DNA of 64,000 bases from DAITQM01 sp039794245 (GCA_039794245.1 JBDIVS010000011.1:1-64000), one strand, 5' to 3'; positions 26,762 to 35,515 are shown, counted from the first letter of the stretch. The notes: generated by a model not told the origin, from the sequence alone. Numbers and translations are program-made.

Positions 26762-27012
26762 TCCAGATCGATGCCGCGCGCGGGGCTTTTGTCTCGCACG
26801 TCATCGAACACGGCGGCTTCCTTGTCGGTCAGCCGGGCCTGGCGGCCAATTTCGGCCAGCAGCGAGCCGAGCTTGATACGGCCTTCCGGTGTGACGGTGG
26901 CCTGGAGGATTTCGCGTACTTCGGCTTCCATGCTGCGCCCGTGCCGGGCGGCACGAACGCGCAGGGCTCGGTGAACCTCGTCGGGCAGGTTGCGCACGGT
27001 CATGGTCGGCAT
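26758..27012 (-). CDS. fitA: Ribbon-helix-helix antitoxin, FitA family
   Basis: From the ATG at 27012 the product is 84 residues. The N-terminal MPTMTVRNLPDEVHRALRVR with ARHGRSMEAEVREILQATV is the Arc-like ribbon-helix-helix DNA-binding fold of FitA. The C-terminal half (about residues 48-84) should bind and block the PIN toxin. The FitA-FitB complex normally represses its own promoter, and repeated TTGACAGCA sites lie just upstream. The gene is apparently intact, in contrast to neighbouring antitoxin fragments. Confidence 0.85.
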   Translation of the reverse strand: MPTMTVRNLPDEVHRALRVRAARHGRSMEAEVREILQATVTPEGRIKLGSLLAEIGRQARLTDKEAAVFDDVRDKSPARGIDLE

Positions 27013-27030
27013 GAGCGGATTTTCCAGGGG

Positions 27031-27085
27031 TGCTGTCAATACCAATATTTGACAGCAATGACTTCATGATGTCAAGTTGACAGCA
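27031..27085 (-). promoter_or_regulatory. fitAB promoter with three operator half-sites
   Basis: TGCTGTCAA (27031-27039) and TTGACAGCA (27049-27057) form a 9-bp inverted repeat, and a third TTGACAGCA lies at 27077-27085. On the minus strand, a -35 TTGACA (27070-27075) and a -10 TCAAAT (27047-27052) are 17 bases apart and are embedded between these sites. The arrangement suggests autorepression by the FitA-FitB complex. Confidence 0.6.
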
Positions 27086-27116
27086 ATTCAGAACGGCGAC
27101 CGTATTTTGGTGGCCT

Positions 27117-27929
27117 TCAAACTTCACCGGCACATGTCAGGGCTTCCAGGGCAAAGAATCGTTTGGCGGTGGCCGTGGTGTGCCGGGCCACGGCTTGCGG
27201 TGTCTCGCCGCGGCAGGCGGCGACGGTGCGGGCGATCCACGGCAGCCATTGTGGCTCGTTGCGGTGTGTTTTGACGCGCGGTCTAAGATCGCGGGGTTTG
27301 AGGTAGGGGGCGTCGGTTTCGAGCATCAGCCGGCCTTGGGGAATCAGGCGGACGATCTCTTTCAGATGCGCGCCGCGGCGTTCGTCCGAGATCCAGCCGG
27401 TGATGCCGATATGGCAGTCGAGTGCCAGATAATCGGCCAGTTCGCGCTCGTCGCCGGTGAAGCAATGGACCACCGCGGCGGCGAGCGCCGGGCGGGCGTT
27501 TTTGAGGATGGCGATGAAATCCTCGTGGGCGTCACGCTGATGTAAAAACACCGGCTTGCCGGCCCCGGCCGCAAGTTCGAGTTGTAGTTCGAAAGCCCGG
27601 CGCTGGGCCGGGCGCGGCGAAAAATCGCGAAAGTAATCGAGCCCGCATTCGCCGCCGGCGCGGACCAGGTCATCGGCGAGCAGTTCGGCGATGACCGAGA
27701 CAGTATCAGCGCTGTAGTCTGCGGCATGGTGCGGGTGGACGCCGGCGGTGGCGTAGAGCACACCTGGATGATCCCGCGCCAGGTCACGGGCCCGAAGGCT
27801 GCCCTGCTCGCTCGCCCCGGTAACGATCATCACCTCGACCCCGGCGGCCACGGCCCGGGCGATCACTTGCGCGCGATCGGCATCGAAACTGTCGTGGGTC
27901 AGGTTGGCGCCGATATCGATCAGCGTCAT
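27117..27929 (-). CDS. tatD: TatD-family metal-dependent hydrolase
   Basis: A 270-residue TIM-barrel protein with TatD motifs: LIDIGANLTHDSF at the N-terminus, ATAGVHPHHA, GGECGLDYFRDFSP, PVFLHQRDAHEDF, VVHCFTGDEREL and LETDAPYL. The divalent metal ligands (HPHH region, the Glu in GGECGLD, the His residues of FLHQRDAH and VVHCF, and the Asp in ETDAPY) are present. TatD acts as a 3'-5' DNA exonuclease in DNA repair and apoptotic-like degradation. The start overlaps the stop of the upstream gene by four bases. Confidence 0.93.
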   Translation of the reverse strand: MTLIDIGANLTHDSFDADRAQVIARAVAAGVEVMIVTGASEQGSLRARDLARDHPGVLYATAGVHPHHAADYSADTVSVIAELLADDLVRAGGECGLDYFRDFSPRPAQRRAFELQLELAAGAGKPVFLHQRDAHEDFIAILKNARPALAAAVVHCFTGDERELADYLALDCHIGITGWISDERRGAHLKEIVRLIPQGRLMLETDAPYLKPRDLRPRVKTHRNEPQWLPWIARTVAACRGETPQAVARHTTATAKRFFALEALTCAGEV

Positions 27930-29302
27930 GGCGGCGGTAATTCGAAACCATCGCGGAAGATCGGGTCGATCTCCGCCATATTCGGGCGGACCAGAAAAAA
28001 GCCGCGGTTGAAATCGCTGATCAGGATATTGCCGCTCGGAAAGAACGGGTACACGTTCCAGGCGCCGGAAAAGCCGTTGTTGTCGCCATCCGGCCAGGTG
28101 TCGAAAAACGCCACTTCGCTCATCGCCCCGCTCGCCGGATCGTCGAGGCGCAGGATTCTGAGACCGCGCTGGTAGTTGGCCTGAAAGGTATAGTTGCCGA
28201 GGACGTATTGATTGTGGTCGATCGCCTGGCCGCCGGCGAAGTGAAAACCGGCGACAACCGGGGTATCGAGGTCGGCGACGTTCATCGTGATCGTCCGGGT
28301 GTTGAAGCCAAACGAGGTCTCGTCCGTCTCGTCGTCCATCACGAAGTAGCGCTGATCGTAGGTCAGCCAGCCCTGGTGCGTGAAGCCGCGCTGCGCGTAG
28401 GTGGTGCGCGATAACTGCACGGGATTGGACTTATCGCTGACATCGACGATGGTCAGCGTGTCTTCATTGCTGGCGAAGCAGATCTCCTTGCCCTGATGCT
28501 CGGCATCTGGGCCGCGGTAAACCACGCATTGCACGTCGTGCGTATAGCCGTCCTGGCTGAAGCAGCCGGCGAACGCCGGGGACTGCGGCTGGCGGATATC
28601 GATCATGTAGAGACCGCCGGCACACTGCTCACCGCCGACGGCGTAGGCAAAACCGGTTTCGGTGTTGATCGCGATATTGTGCGCCTGCTGAAAGCCAAGG
28701 AAATGCGCATCGTGGGTGAATTCGACCGGCGGGTTGGCGACATTGCGGAGCCGTGTCAGATCGAAAACCAGAAGACCATGGCCGTTAGCTCCATCGGCCA
28801 CCATGAACGCATGGTCGCGATAGACCTTGATATCCGACCAGACGGTGGACTGCACACCGGCCGGGCGCGGCAGGTTACCGAGGTAGACGATATTGCCCGG
28901 ATCGCTGACGTCGATGAAGGCCACACCGTTGGAGCGGCCGACGATGGCGTATTCGCGCTGATCCAGCGGATCGGTCCAGCCCCAACTGTCGCTGCCGCTG
29001 CCGGCGCCGATCAGGCTGAGCGGGATATGCCCGACCAGATCGATATTGCTGCACGGGAAGATATCGGCCACGCCGCCCGTACAGGCGGTCGGGGCGCGGA
29101 GCGTATAGGGAATCGGGTCCGGCTCGTGGGCGTGCAGCGCAGCCTTGACGAACTCGGGGTCGGGATGTTCGATACCGATCACTGCGGCGCGGTGCGGCGT
29201 CAGGCAGGCGATGGCGGTCGCCGCACCGGCGAGCGGCAGGTAGAGGGCAAATTCAAGCGCTTTTTTGTATGGTTTCTTTACCGGCGTTTTTTTACCTGAC
29301 AT
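27926..29302 (-). CDS. Choice-of-anchor B / LVIVD-repeat surface protein
   Basis: A 458-residue protein with a membrane or signal segment at residues 16-36. It then has beta-propeller-like repeats with the LVIVD pattern (FIDVSDPGNIVYLG, LLVFDLTRL, LYMIDIRQPQSPAFAG, LTIVDVSDKSNPVQL, LRILRLDDP). The strings THDVQC and FTHQGWLTYDQRYFVMDDE match the choice-of-anchor B family. It ends in DPIFRDGFELPPP; a matching IFSDGFE ending is found out of frame in the next gene upstream. The role is probably extracellular or periplasmic. It overlaps tatD by four bases. Confidence 0.8.
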   Translation of the reverse strand: MSGKKTPVKKPYKKALEFALYLPLAGAATAIACLTPHRAAVIGIEHPDPEFVKAALHAHEPDPIPYTLRAPTACTGGVADIFPCSNIDLVGHIPLSLIGAGSGSDSWGWTDPLDQREYAIVGRSNGVAFIDVSDPGNIVYLGNLPRPAGVQSTVWSDIKVYRDHAFMVADGANGHGLLVFDLTRLRNVANPPVEFTHDAHFLGFQQAHNIAINTETGFAYAVGGEQCAGGLYMIDIRQPQSPAFAGCFSQDGYTHDVQCVVYRGPDAEHQGKEICFASNEDTLTIVDVSDKSNPVQLSRTTYAQRGFTHQGWLTYDQRYFVMDDETDETSFGFNTRTITMNVADLDTPVVAGFHFAGGQAIDHNQYVLGNYTFQANYQRGLRILRLDDPASGAMSEVAFFDTWPDGDNNGFSGAWNVYPFFPSGNILISDFNRGFFLVRPNMAEIDPIFRDGFELPPP

Positions 29303-29328
29303 GTTCGATCTCCCCTGGGGCTTCCGGG

Positions 29329-30628
29329 TTATTCAAATCCATCGCTGAAAATCAGCTCCGGGTCCCAACAAAAACGCAGCCGGCACGCCGCTGCCGCCGG
29401 CATCGGTGCCGGTGGCGAACAGCAACGATCGGCCGAGAGGGAGCAGCGTACTATCGAGCGCGGCGACCACACCGAACTCGCCATAGGCAAAATCCACCGC
29501 CGTCCCCGAAGCGGTGCCGAGACAATCCTGGCACGCTTGGTAGCCGTTGAAAAACGCGAGTTTCCGGCCGAGCGTCCTTAGACCCGTCTGATTGGCGCTG
29601 TTGATCGGCGTCTGCTCCCATGGGAAGAGCACCAGTTCACCGAAGCTGTGCAGCAAGATGAACAGGCCCTCGGCCGCCGCCGGTGCGGGAATACCCAAAT
29701 CGTCCGGCGCCCCCGGCCGTTGATCGGGAAACACGCTGCCGAGGTAGGCTTCGATCGCCTGGGTTTCCGGTTCGGATGCCGGCGCCGGACCGCGAAAGGT
29801 TTGACTGCACGCGCTGGTGCTGCCGCCACCCCACAGGACTGAGCTGTTGCGGTTGAGGTCGATGCCGCGATTGACGGTATCCGCCGCACAGAAATCGGCA
29901 TCGTCGTTCTTGCGCTTGAGGCGGGTGACCTTTTGTTCGGCGATCACCCGGCCGTCGGGATGCAACTGCGCGACGATATGGATTTCGGTGAAATCCAAAA
30001 GCCAGGTGATGTCGGGATCGGTGCCGTAGCCGTTGACCAGTTGTTCGGCGAAACGCGCCGCCAGCTTGGCCGTGGCGTACTGCCGGGCGTGCATCGCGGC
30101 GATGATCACGAACGGGCTTTTCTGCCGGCCGTTCAGGCTGTTGGCGAGAACCAGGGCAAACAGATCGAAACCGCCCGTACCCCCGGTTTTCCGCCAACTG
30201 TCGCCGATGTCCCGCCAGGCGGCAAGATCGGGGTGAGCGGCGGCCAGGGCGGCGAGGTCGGCATGGGTTTTCGGCACGGTCCGGTAACACGGAAAACCGG
30301 CGATGAAATCGTCCCCTTCGCCGGCCAAACCGGTTAATTCGACGGGGCGGCAAAGCTCGGCGGCACGCGCGATATCGACGACATACGGGATCTGCAAGGC
30401 ATCGAGTTGAGCGATATCCGCCTCGTCGAGCCGCACCAGCCAGGCGCCGCTTTCGCGCTCGCGGCTCCAGACATCAAAGTGTTCCTTGAGCCAGGCGATC
30501 TGCCACGCATCATCGGTGGACACGCGCAGCACCTGGTCGGCGGCGGGCGCGGCGAAGGAAATGATGGCAAGCAGCGCCAACACCGCGGTCGGCCAGCGCG
30601 GCCGTTGCTTGCGCCGTCCCTGGGGCAT
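29329..30628 (-). pseudogene. M14 carboxypeptidase-like gene, frameshifted at its 3' end and with altered active site
   Basis: From the ATG at 30628 a signal peptide (to about residue 30) is followed by M14 zinc-carboxypeptidase strings: MHARQYATAKLAARFAEQL, EIHIVAQLHPDGR, GIDLNRN, TFRGPAPASEPETQA, LLHSFGELVLFPWE, FNGYQ and DFAYGEFGV. The first zinc motif is HARQ where the family has HxxE, and the region of the catalytic Glu (normally FELG) reads LLPLG. The open frame ends at 29333 in an unrelated tail. If one T of the five-T run (29370-29374) is skipped, it ends at 29329 in AAFCWDPELIFSDGFE, a natural ending. It is probably inactive as a peptidase. It lies 4 bases after the GATase gene. Confidence 0.75.
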
Positions 30629-30632
30629 GGAC

Positions 30633-31412
30633 TCAGGCCGGCTGGCACTCCGCCAGTTCGGCGATTTCGGCCTGCCGGCTGAAACAGAGAAAAGCGAAGC
30701 TGTCGAGCAGGCCGCGCGCCACCGGTGTCGGGCGGACCGCGGCGAGCATCTCGGCCACCGGCAATGCCTCGCCGCGCAGCACATCGGCGCGGGCTTCGAG
30801 GTAACCGCGCATCACGTCGGCGGAAAATTCGGGGTGAAACTGCACGCCCCAGGCAACCGGCCCAAAACGCATGGCGTGGTAGGGGTCGAGCGGGGTGGTG
30901 GCAAGCACTTGGCCACCTTGCGGCGGCGTCAGAATCCGCTCGCGGTGCGTGGTCTGCACCCAGGGATCGGTTTTCAATGCGCCGAGCAGGGGATCGGCGA
31001 TGCCGGCTTCGGTCAAGGCGATTTCACGGCTGCCGATCTGCCGGCCGGCGGGGTTGGGCCCGACCTCGCCGCCCAATGCCCGGGCCAGCAACTGGTGTCC
31101 GTAACAGACGCCGAGCACTGGCGGGCCGGAAGCGGCGAGCGGCGCAAGCCAGGCGGCCAGACGTTCGCTCCACGGCTCGCGATCCGAGACCATGGCCGGC
31201 GAACCGGTGACGACGACCCCGGCCAGGGCGGCGGGCGGTGGCAGTTCACCCCCTTCGACCGCATCGATCACTTTCACCGGCAGGCGGTCGCCGAGCGCCG
31301 CGGCAAACCAGTCCTCGAAATCGCCGAAGCGCGCGGCGAGCGCCGGGATCGTGCCGCCGGTTTTGACGATGGCGATCGCCAGCAGGCTCAGGTCACTATA
31401 AGTCTTATCCAT
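30633..31412 (-). CDS. Class I glutamine amidotransferase (GuaA-like)
   Basis: A 259-residue stand-alone GATase. The catalytic Cys lies in LGVCYGHQLLA, with His and Glu in GVQFHPEFSADVMRGY; VVVTGSPAMVSDREPWSERLA is the N-terminal substrate loop. Proteins of this group hydrolyse glutamine or gamma-glutamyl compounds and are often annotated as GMP synthase-like, but no synthetase domain is present. The ATG at 31412 follows a TTG in frame; ATG is preferred. It begins a minus-strand run with the M14-like gene, divergent from glyQ. Confidence 0.85.
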   Translation of the reverse strand: MDKTYSDLSLLAIAIVKTGGTIPALAARFGDFEDWFAAALGDRLPVKVIDAVEGGELPPPAALAGVVVTGSPAMVSDREPWSERLAAWLAPLAASGPPVLGVCYGHQLLARALGGEVGPNPAGRQIGSREIALTEAGIADPLLGALKTDPWVQTTHRERILTPPQGGQVLATTPLDPYHAMRFGPVAWGVQFHPEFSADVMRGYLEARADVLRGEALPVAEMLAAVRPTPVARGLLDSFAFLCFSRQAEIAELAECQPA

Positions 31413-31501
31413 CAATGAATTGTAACAGGTCGTTCAATTAGAACGCCTCCTGCTCGTTAAAGCATTGTATCCTGTTATGTTTGCATCCTCGCTCCTGCAC
31501 A

Positions 31502-32416
31502 ATGGAACGCTTGACTTTTCAGGATTTTATTTTCCGTCTCGAACGCTACTGGGCCGGGGCGGGCTGCACGATCGTCCAGCCGTTGGATCTGGAGGTCGGG
31601 GCGGGCACCTTTCATCCCGCAACGTTTCTACGCGCCCTCGGCCCCGAGCCGTGGCGCGCCGCCTACGTCCAGCCGTGCCGGCGGCCGACCGACGGGCGCT
31701 ACGGCGACAATCCCAACCGCTTGCAGCACTACTACCAGTACCAGGTGGTCCTGAAACCCTCCCCCGACGAGATCCAGACGCTGTACTTGGAGTCGCTGGC
31801 CGCGGTCGGCATCGACCGGCACGTGCACGACATCCGCTTCGTCGAGGACAACTGGGAATCGCCGGCCCTTGGCGCCTGGGGCCTGGGCTGGGAAGTGTGG
31901 CTGAACGGCATGGAAATCACGCAGTTCACGTATTTCCAGCAGGCCGGCGGCCTGGAATGCCGCCCGGTCACCGGCGAGATCACTTACGGCCTCGAACGCC
32001 TGGCGATGTACCTGCAAGGGGTGGACAGCGTTTACGACCTGGTGTGGGCCGAGCACCAGGGGCGCACCGTCACCTACCGCGACGTCTTTCACCAAAACGA
32101 GGTGGAAATGTCGCGCTACAACTTCGAGGAGGCCGACACCGCCTGGCTCTTTGCGGCCTTCGACCACGCCGAGGCCGAGGCCTGCCGACTGATCGCCGCC
32201 GGCCTGCCGCTGCCGGCGTACGAGCAGGTGCTGAAAGCCTCGCACCGCTTCAATTTGCTCGACGCCAGGCGCGCCATCTCGGTGACCGAACGGCAGCGTT
32301 ACCTGCTGCGCATCCGAGAGATCGCCCGCCTGGTGGCGGAACGTTATGTCGAAAGCCGCGAGCGGCAGGCCGCCGGCCGGACGGTAGCCGGACAACCGGA
32401 GGTCGATCATGTCTGA
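31502..32416 (+). CDS. glyQ: Glycyl-tRNA synthetase alpha subunit
   Basis: GlyQ forms the catalytic half of the alpha2-beta2 glycyl-tRNA synthetase. From the ATG at 31502 (MERLTFQDF) the product is 304 residues, matching E. coli GlyQ. Highly conserved strings are LERYWAGAGCTIVQPLDLEVGAGTF (split here as LERYWAGAGC and QPLDLEVGAGTF), YVQPCRRPTDGRYG, NPNRLQHYYQYQV and NFEEADTAWLF. Its stop overlaps the glyS start by eight bases, coupling the two subunits. Confidence 0.97.
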   Translation: MERLTFQDFIFRLERYWAGAGCTIVQPLDLEVGAGTFHPATFLRALGPEPWRAAYVQPCRRPTDGRYGDNPNRLQHYYQYQVVLKPSPDEIQTLYLESLAAVGIDRHVHDIRFVEDNWESPALGAWGLGWEVWLNGMEITQFTYFQQAGGLECRPVTGEITYGLERLAMYLQGVDSVYDLVWAEHQGRTVTYRDVFHQNEVEMSRYNFEEADTAWLFAAFDHAEAEACRLIAAGLPLPAYEQVLKASHRFNLLDARRAISVTERQRYLLRIREIARLVAERYVESRERQAAGRTVAGQPEVDHV

Positions 32417-34502
32417 GTGCGCCGATCTGCTCCTCGAAATCGGCTGCGAGGAGCTGCCGCCGGGTGACTTGAACCGGCTGGCTGCGGCGCTTGGTACTGA
32501 ACTGGCCGCGGCGCTCGAACGCGCCGGGCTGGCGCCCGAGGCCGCCGGAGCTTGCTGGTTCGCGACGCCGCGCCGGCTGGCGGTCCGGATTCCTGCCGTT
32601 GCAGGGCGGCAGGCGGACCGCGAGGTCGAACGCCACGGCCCGGCGCTGAGCCAGGCGTTCGATGCCAGCGGCAAGCCGACCGCTGCGGCGTTGGGTTTCG
32701 CCCGCTCGGCCGGCGTCGCGGTCGAAGACCTCGACGTGCTCGATAACGGCCAGGGCCGCCGGCTGGTGCACCGCCGGACCGAACCTGGCCGAGCGCTTTG
32801 CGACCTTCTGCCCGAGCTGTTATCGGCGGTGCAGGCCAAACTGCCGGTGGCCCGGCCGATGCGCTGGGGTGACCACGATTTTGCCTTCGTCCGCCCGGTA
32901 CACTGGTTGCTCGCCCTGCACGGGCCGGAGGTGCTCACTTTCGAATGCCTCGGCCAGGTCGCCGATCGCCTGACCTGCGGCCACCGGATACACGCCCCCG
33001 AACCGCTCGCCGTGCCGGATGCCGGGGCTTACGAGGCAGTGCTGATGGAGGCGAAGGTGATCGCCGAGCCGGCCGCCCGGCGGGCGGCGATCGAGCGGCA
33101 GTTGCAGCAACTGGCGAAGCAGGCCGGCCTGCGTCTTGCGGCGAGCGAAGACGGCGGCGCGGACGCGGCGCTGCTCGACGAAGTTGCGGCGCTGACCGAG
33201 TGGCCGGTCGGTCTTTTGGGGTCATTTGACCCGGCGTTTCTCGCCGTACCGGCCCCGGCGCTGGCCGGCAGCATGACGCACCACCAGAAGTTCTTCCCGC
33301 TCTACGATACAGCCGGCCGCCTCGCGCCCCGCTTCATCGCCTTTGCCAACCTCGAAAGCGCTGACCCCGACCAGGTGCGCTCCGGCTTCGAGCGGGTGAT
33401 CCGGCCGCGCCTCGAGGACGCGCAGTTTTTCTGGGAACAGGATCGCCGCCAGCCGCTGGCCGCTTATGCCCCCGCGCTCGAATCAATGGTGTATCAGCGC
33501 CGGCTCGGATCGCTGGCCGACAAGACGCGCCGCGTCACCCGGCTCGCCACGCGCCTCGCCGAGGCTCTGGGTACTGAGACCGTCACGGCCCGCCGCGCGG
33601 CGGAACTGGCGCGCTGCGACTTGGCGACCTTGATGGTTGGCGAGTTTCCCGAGCTGCAAGGCATCATGGGCCGGTACTATGCCCTTGACTCCGGTGAGCC
33701 CGAGGCGGTGGCGGCGGCGATCGAATCCCACTACTTGCCGCGCCGCGCCGGCGACCCGGTCGCCGGCGACGAAGCCGGCCGCCTTGTCGCCGTCGCCGAG
33801 CGCGCCGATACGCTGGTCGGCATCTTCACCGCCGGCTTGAAACCGAGCGGCAAGGGCGACCCTTATGCCCTGCGCCGGGCGGCGCTCGGCCTGGTCAGAA
33901 CCCTGATCGAAGGTGGTATCGAACTTGGCCTCGATAAGGTGCTGTCGCTGGCCGCCGCCGGTCTGGCGGAGCAATTTGCGCCGAGCGCTGAGGTCATCGC
34001 CAGCGTCCGTGAATTCATTTTTGAACGCCTGGCCGGCTATCTGCGTGACCAGGGCATCGGCGCCCAGACGATACAGGCCGTGTTCGCCGCCGGCGGCGAC
34101 GACCTGATCGCGATCGCAGCCCGGGCCAGGGGCCTTGAAGCCTTCGCCGCCGATCCGGCGATCCAGGCGCTCAGCCAGGCCAACAAGCGGGCGGCCAACC
34201 TTCTGCGCCAGGCGGCCGCCGGGGATTTACCCGCGATCGACGAGGCGCTGTTCGAGGCCGCGGCCGAACGGGCCTTGTATGAGGCGCTCGGGGCACACCG
34301 GGAACGCCTGGCAGCCCGCGGCCGCGATTACCACACCGCGTGCGCCGACCTGGCCAAGCTGGCACCGGTGGTCGATCGCTTCTTCAACGATGTGATGGTG
34401 ATGGTCGACGATCTGCCGCGCCGCCACAACCGCCTGGCACTGCTCGCCGCGCTGCGCCAGTTGTTTTTAGGCATCGCCGACCTTAGCCTGCTGGCGGTTT
34501 GA
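32409..34502 (+). CDS. glyS: Glycyl-tRNA synthetase beta subunit
   Basis: The 697-residue beta subunit binds tRNAGly. It starts LLLEIGCEELPPGDL, contains FVRPVHWLLALHG, AGSMTHHQKFFPLYD, the HD-like LARCDLATLMVGEFPELQGIMGRYYA and the PSGKGDPYALRRAALG segment, and ends with the anticodon-binding DALR-like domain including FFNDVMVMVDD. Length and motifs match the family. It overlaps glyQ. Confidence 0.97.
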   Translation: MSECADLLLEIGCEELPPGDLNRLAAALGTELAAALERAGLAPEAAGACWFATPRRLAVRIPAVAGRQADREVERHGPALSQAFDASGKPTAAALGFARSAGVAVEDLDVLDNGQGRRLVHRRTEPGRALCDLLPELLSAVQAKLPVARPMRWGDHDFAFVRPVHWLLALHGPEVLTFECLGQVADRLTCGHRIHAPEPLAVPDAGAYEAVLMEAKVIAEPAARRAAIERQLQQLAKQAGLRLAASEDGGADAALLDEVAALTEWPVGLLGSFDPAFLAVPAPALAGSMTHHQKFFPLYDTAGRLAPRFIAFANLESADPDQVRSGFERVIRPRLEDAQFFWEQDRRQPLAAYAPALESMVYQRRLGSLADKTRRVTRLATRLAEALGTETVTARRAAELARCDLATLMVGEFPELQGIMGRYYALDSGEPEAVAAAIESHYLPRRAGDPVAGDEAGRLVAVAERADTLVGIFTAGLKPSGKGDPYALRRAALGLVRTLIEGGIELGLDKVLSLAAAGLAEQFAPSAEVIASVREFIFERLAGYLRDQGIGAQTIQAVFAAGGDDLIAIAARARGLEAFAADPAIQALSQANKRAANLLRQAAAGDLPAIDEALFEAAAERALYEALGAHRERLAARGRDYHTACADLAKLAPVVDRFFNDVMVMVDDLPRRHNRLALLAALRQLFLGIADLSLLAV

Positions 34503-34506
34503 CACC

Positions 34507-35025
34507 ATGCCCCCGACCCAAGCGTGCCCCTGCCGGATGCTGCTGATCGAAGCCGCGTTGCTGGCCCCCGGCGGCGAGACGCCCGAGCGGGCCGCACTCG
34601 AGATGCTTTGCGCTTACAGCCATAGCTCGTGGCGTCTGCTGGTCGTGATGAATGAACCGGAACACTGGCAACCGACCCGGCGCTCGATGGACCGCCACCT
34701 GCTGTTGCAGCAGAACATCCACGAACACCTGACCCGTCTCGGCGCTCACCTGGACGGCGTGCTCTATCTGCCGTCGCCGCTGCTCGGCCGCCGCCAGAAG
34801 CGCAGCGCGGCGTTGCTGGCCGTGATCGAGCGCACCGGCATCGAGCCGGATGCCGTCTGGTACATCGGCGCCGACCCGCTCAACGTGCAGGCCGCGGCGC
34901 GCGCCGGTCTGCGGCTCATCGCCATCGCCGGAGCGACGGAAAAAACGCTGAACCTGGGCCAGACCCCGGGAACCGGGCAGCCATGCCGGACGCTCGATGA
35001 AGCCCTGCGCCGGGTACCCGGCTAA
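34507..35025 (+). CDS. Degenerate HAD-superfamily protein (GmhB-like position)
   Basis: A 172-residue protein directly after glyS, where many Gammaproteobacteria encode the HAD phosphatase GmhB. The C-terminal half keeps the HAD motif 4 pattern VWYIGADPLNVQAAARAGLRLIAI. At the N-terminus the expected catalytic DxD is replaced by MLLIEAALLAP, and the GmhB zinc-binding cysteines are missing (the region reads LYLPSPLLGRRQKR). It is probably a non-catalytic relative or a decaying gene. The true start may be the internal ATG at 34537. Confidence 0.55.
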   Translation: MPPTQACPCRMLLIEAALLAPGGETPERAALEMLCAYSHSSWRLLVVMNEPEHWQPTRRSMDRHLLLQQNIHEHLTRLGAHLDGVLYLPSPLLGRRQKRSAALLAVIERTGIEPDAVWYIGADPLNVQAAARAGLRLIAIAGATEKTLNLGQTPGTGQPCRTLDEALRRVPG

Positions 35026-35104
35026 ACCGCAGATTCGCCCACAACCGCGGACAACCCTCAGCCGAACGGTGTTTGGCAGTAAGGCTACTGGATTGGGTTA
35101 TTTC

Positions 35105-35515
35105 TCAAACACGATCACGGCTTCGCCGCGGGCAGCGGTCTCGCTTCAGAACAGCTCGGCCAACCGCGGCGATGACTTTTTCCGGCCGGCGGATCAGGAT
35201 CGCATGGTGCAGTTTGCCGAACCACACCCCTTCCATGCCCTCCAGCAGATGATGCGCCATGTGCTTTTGATACCACAGGGTCTTGCCAGCGGGAATCTCG
35301 CCGGTCAGGTGGGCCGCGACTTGCCGCCAGTCGCGCTCCTGACTGGCCAGCACTTCATCCCGGCCCGGATGATCGACGCCGGTGGCGGCCAGGTAATGGG
35401 CGTAGAACGGTTCATCGCTCACCGCGCAATCGACGCGATTGCCGAATGAACGCAGCAGCGCCGTCGATAAATTACGCGGGCCCGACCACATCGCCAGCCG
35501 GACGCCGGGATTCAC
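35105..35515 (-). pseudogene. Truncated sulfotransferase-like protein
   Basis: From a GTG at 35515, overlapping the epimerase stop (GTGA), the product is 136 residues. It contains RLAMWSGPRNLSTALLRSFG (PAPS-binding-like loop), VSDEPFYAHYLAATG, and WYQKHMAHHLLEGM with ILIRRPEKVIAA. This is the N-terminal half of a bacterial sulfotransferase-like family normally about 240 residues long. After KVIAA the sequence becomes unrelated and Arg-rich and stops. A short alternate-frame stretch just downstream (AARGEAVIVFEK then stop) may be the relic of the original 3' end after a deletion. Confidence 0.55.

Noticed and set aside
32409..32938. Minus-strand frame 31628-32938 over glyQ/glyS
   Set aside because: It is a Ser/Arg-rich shadow of the glycyl-tRNA synthetase genes.
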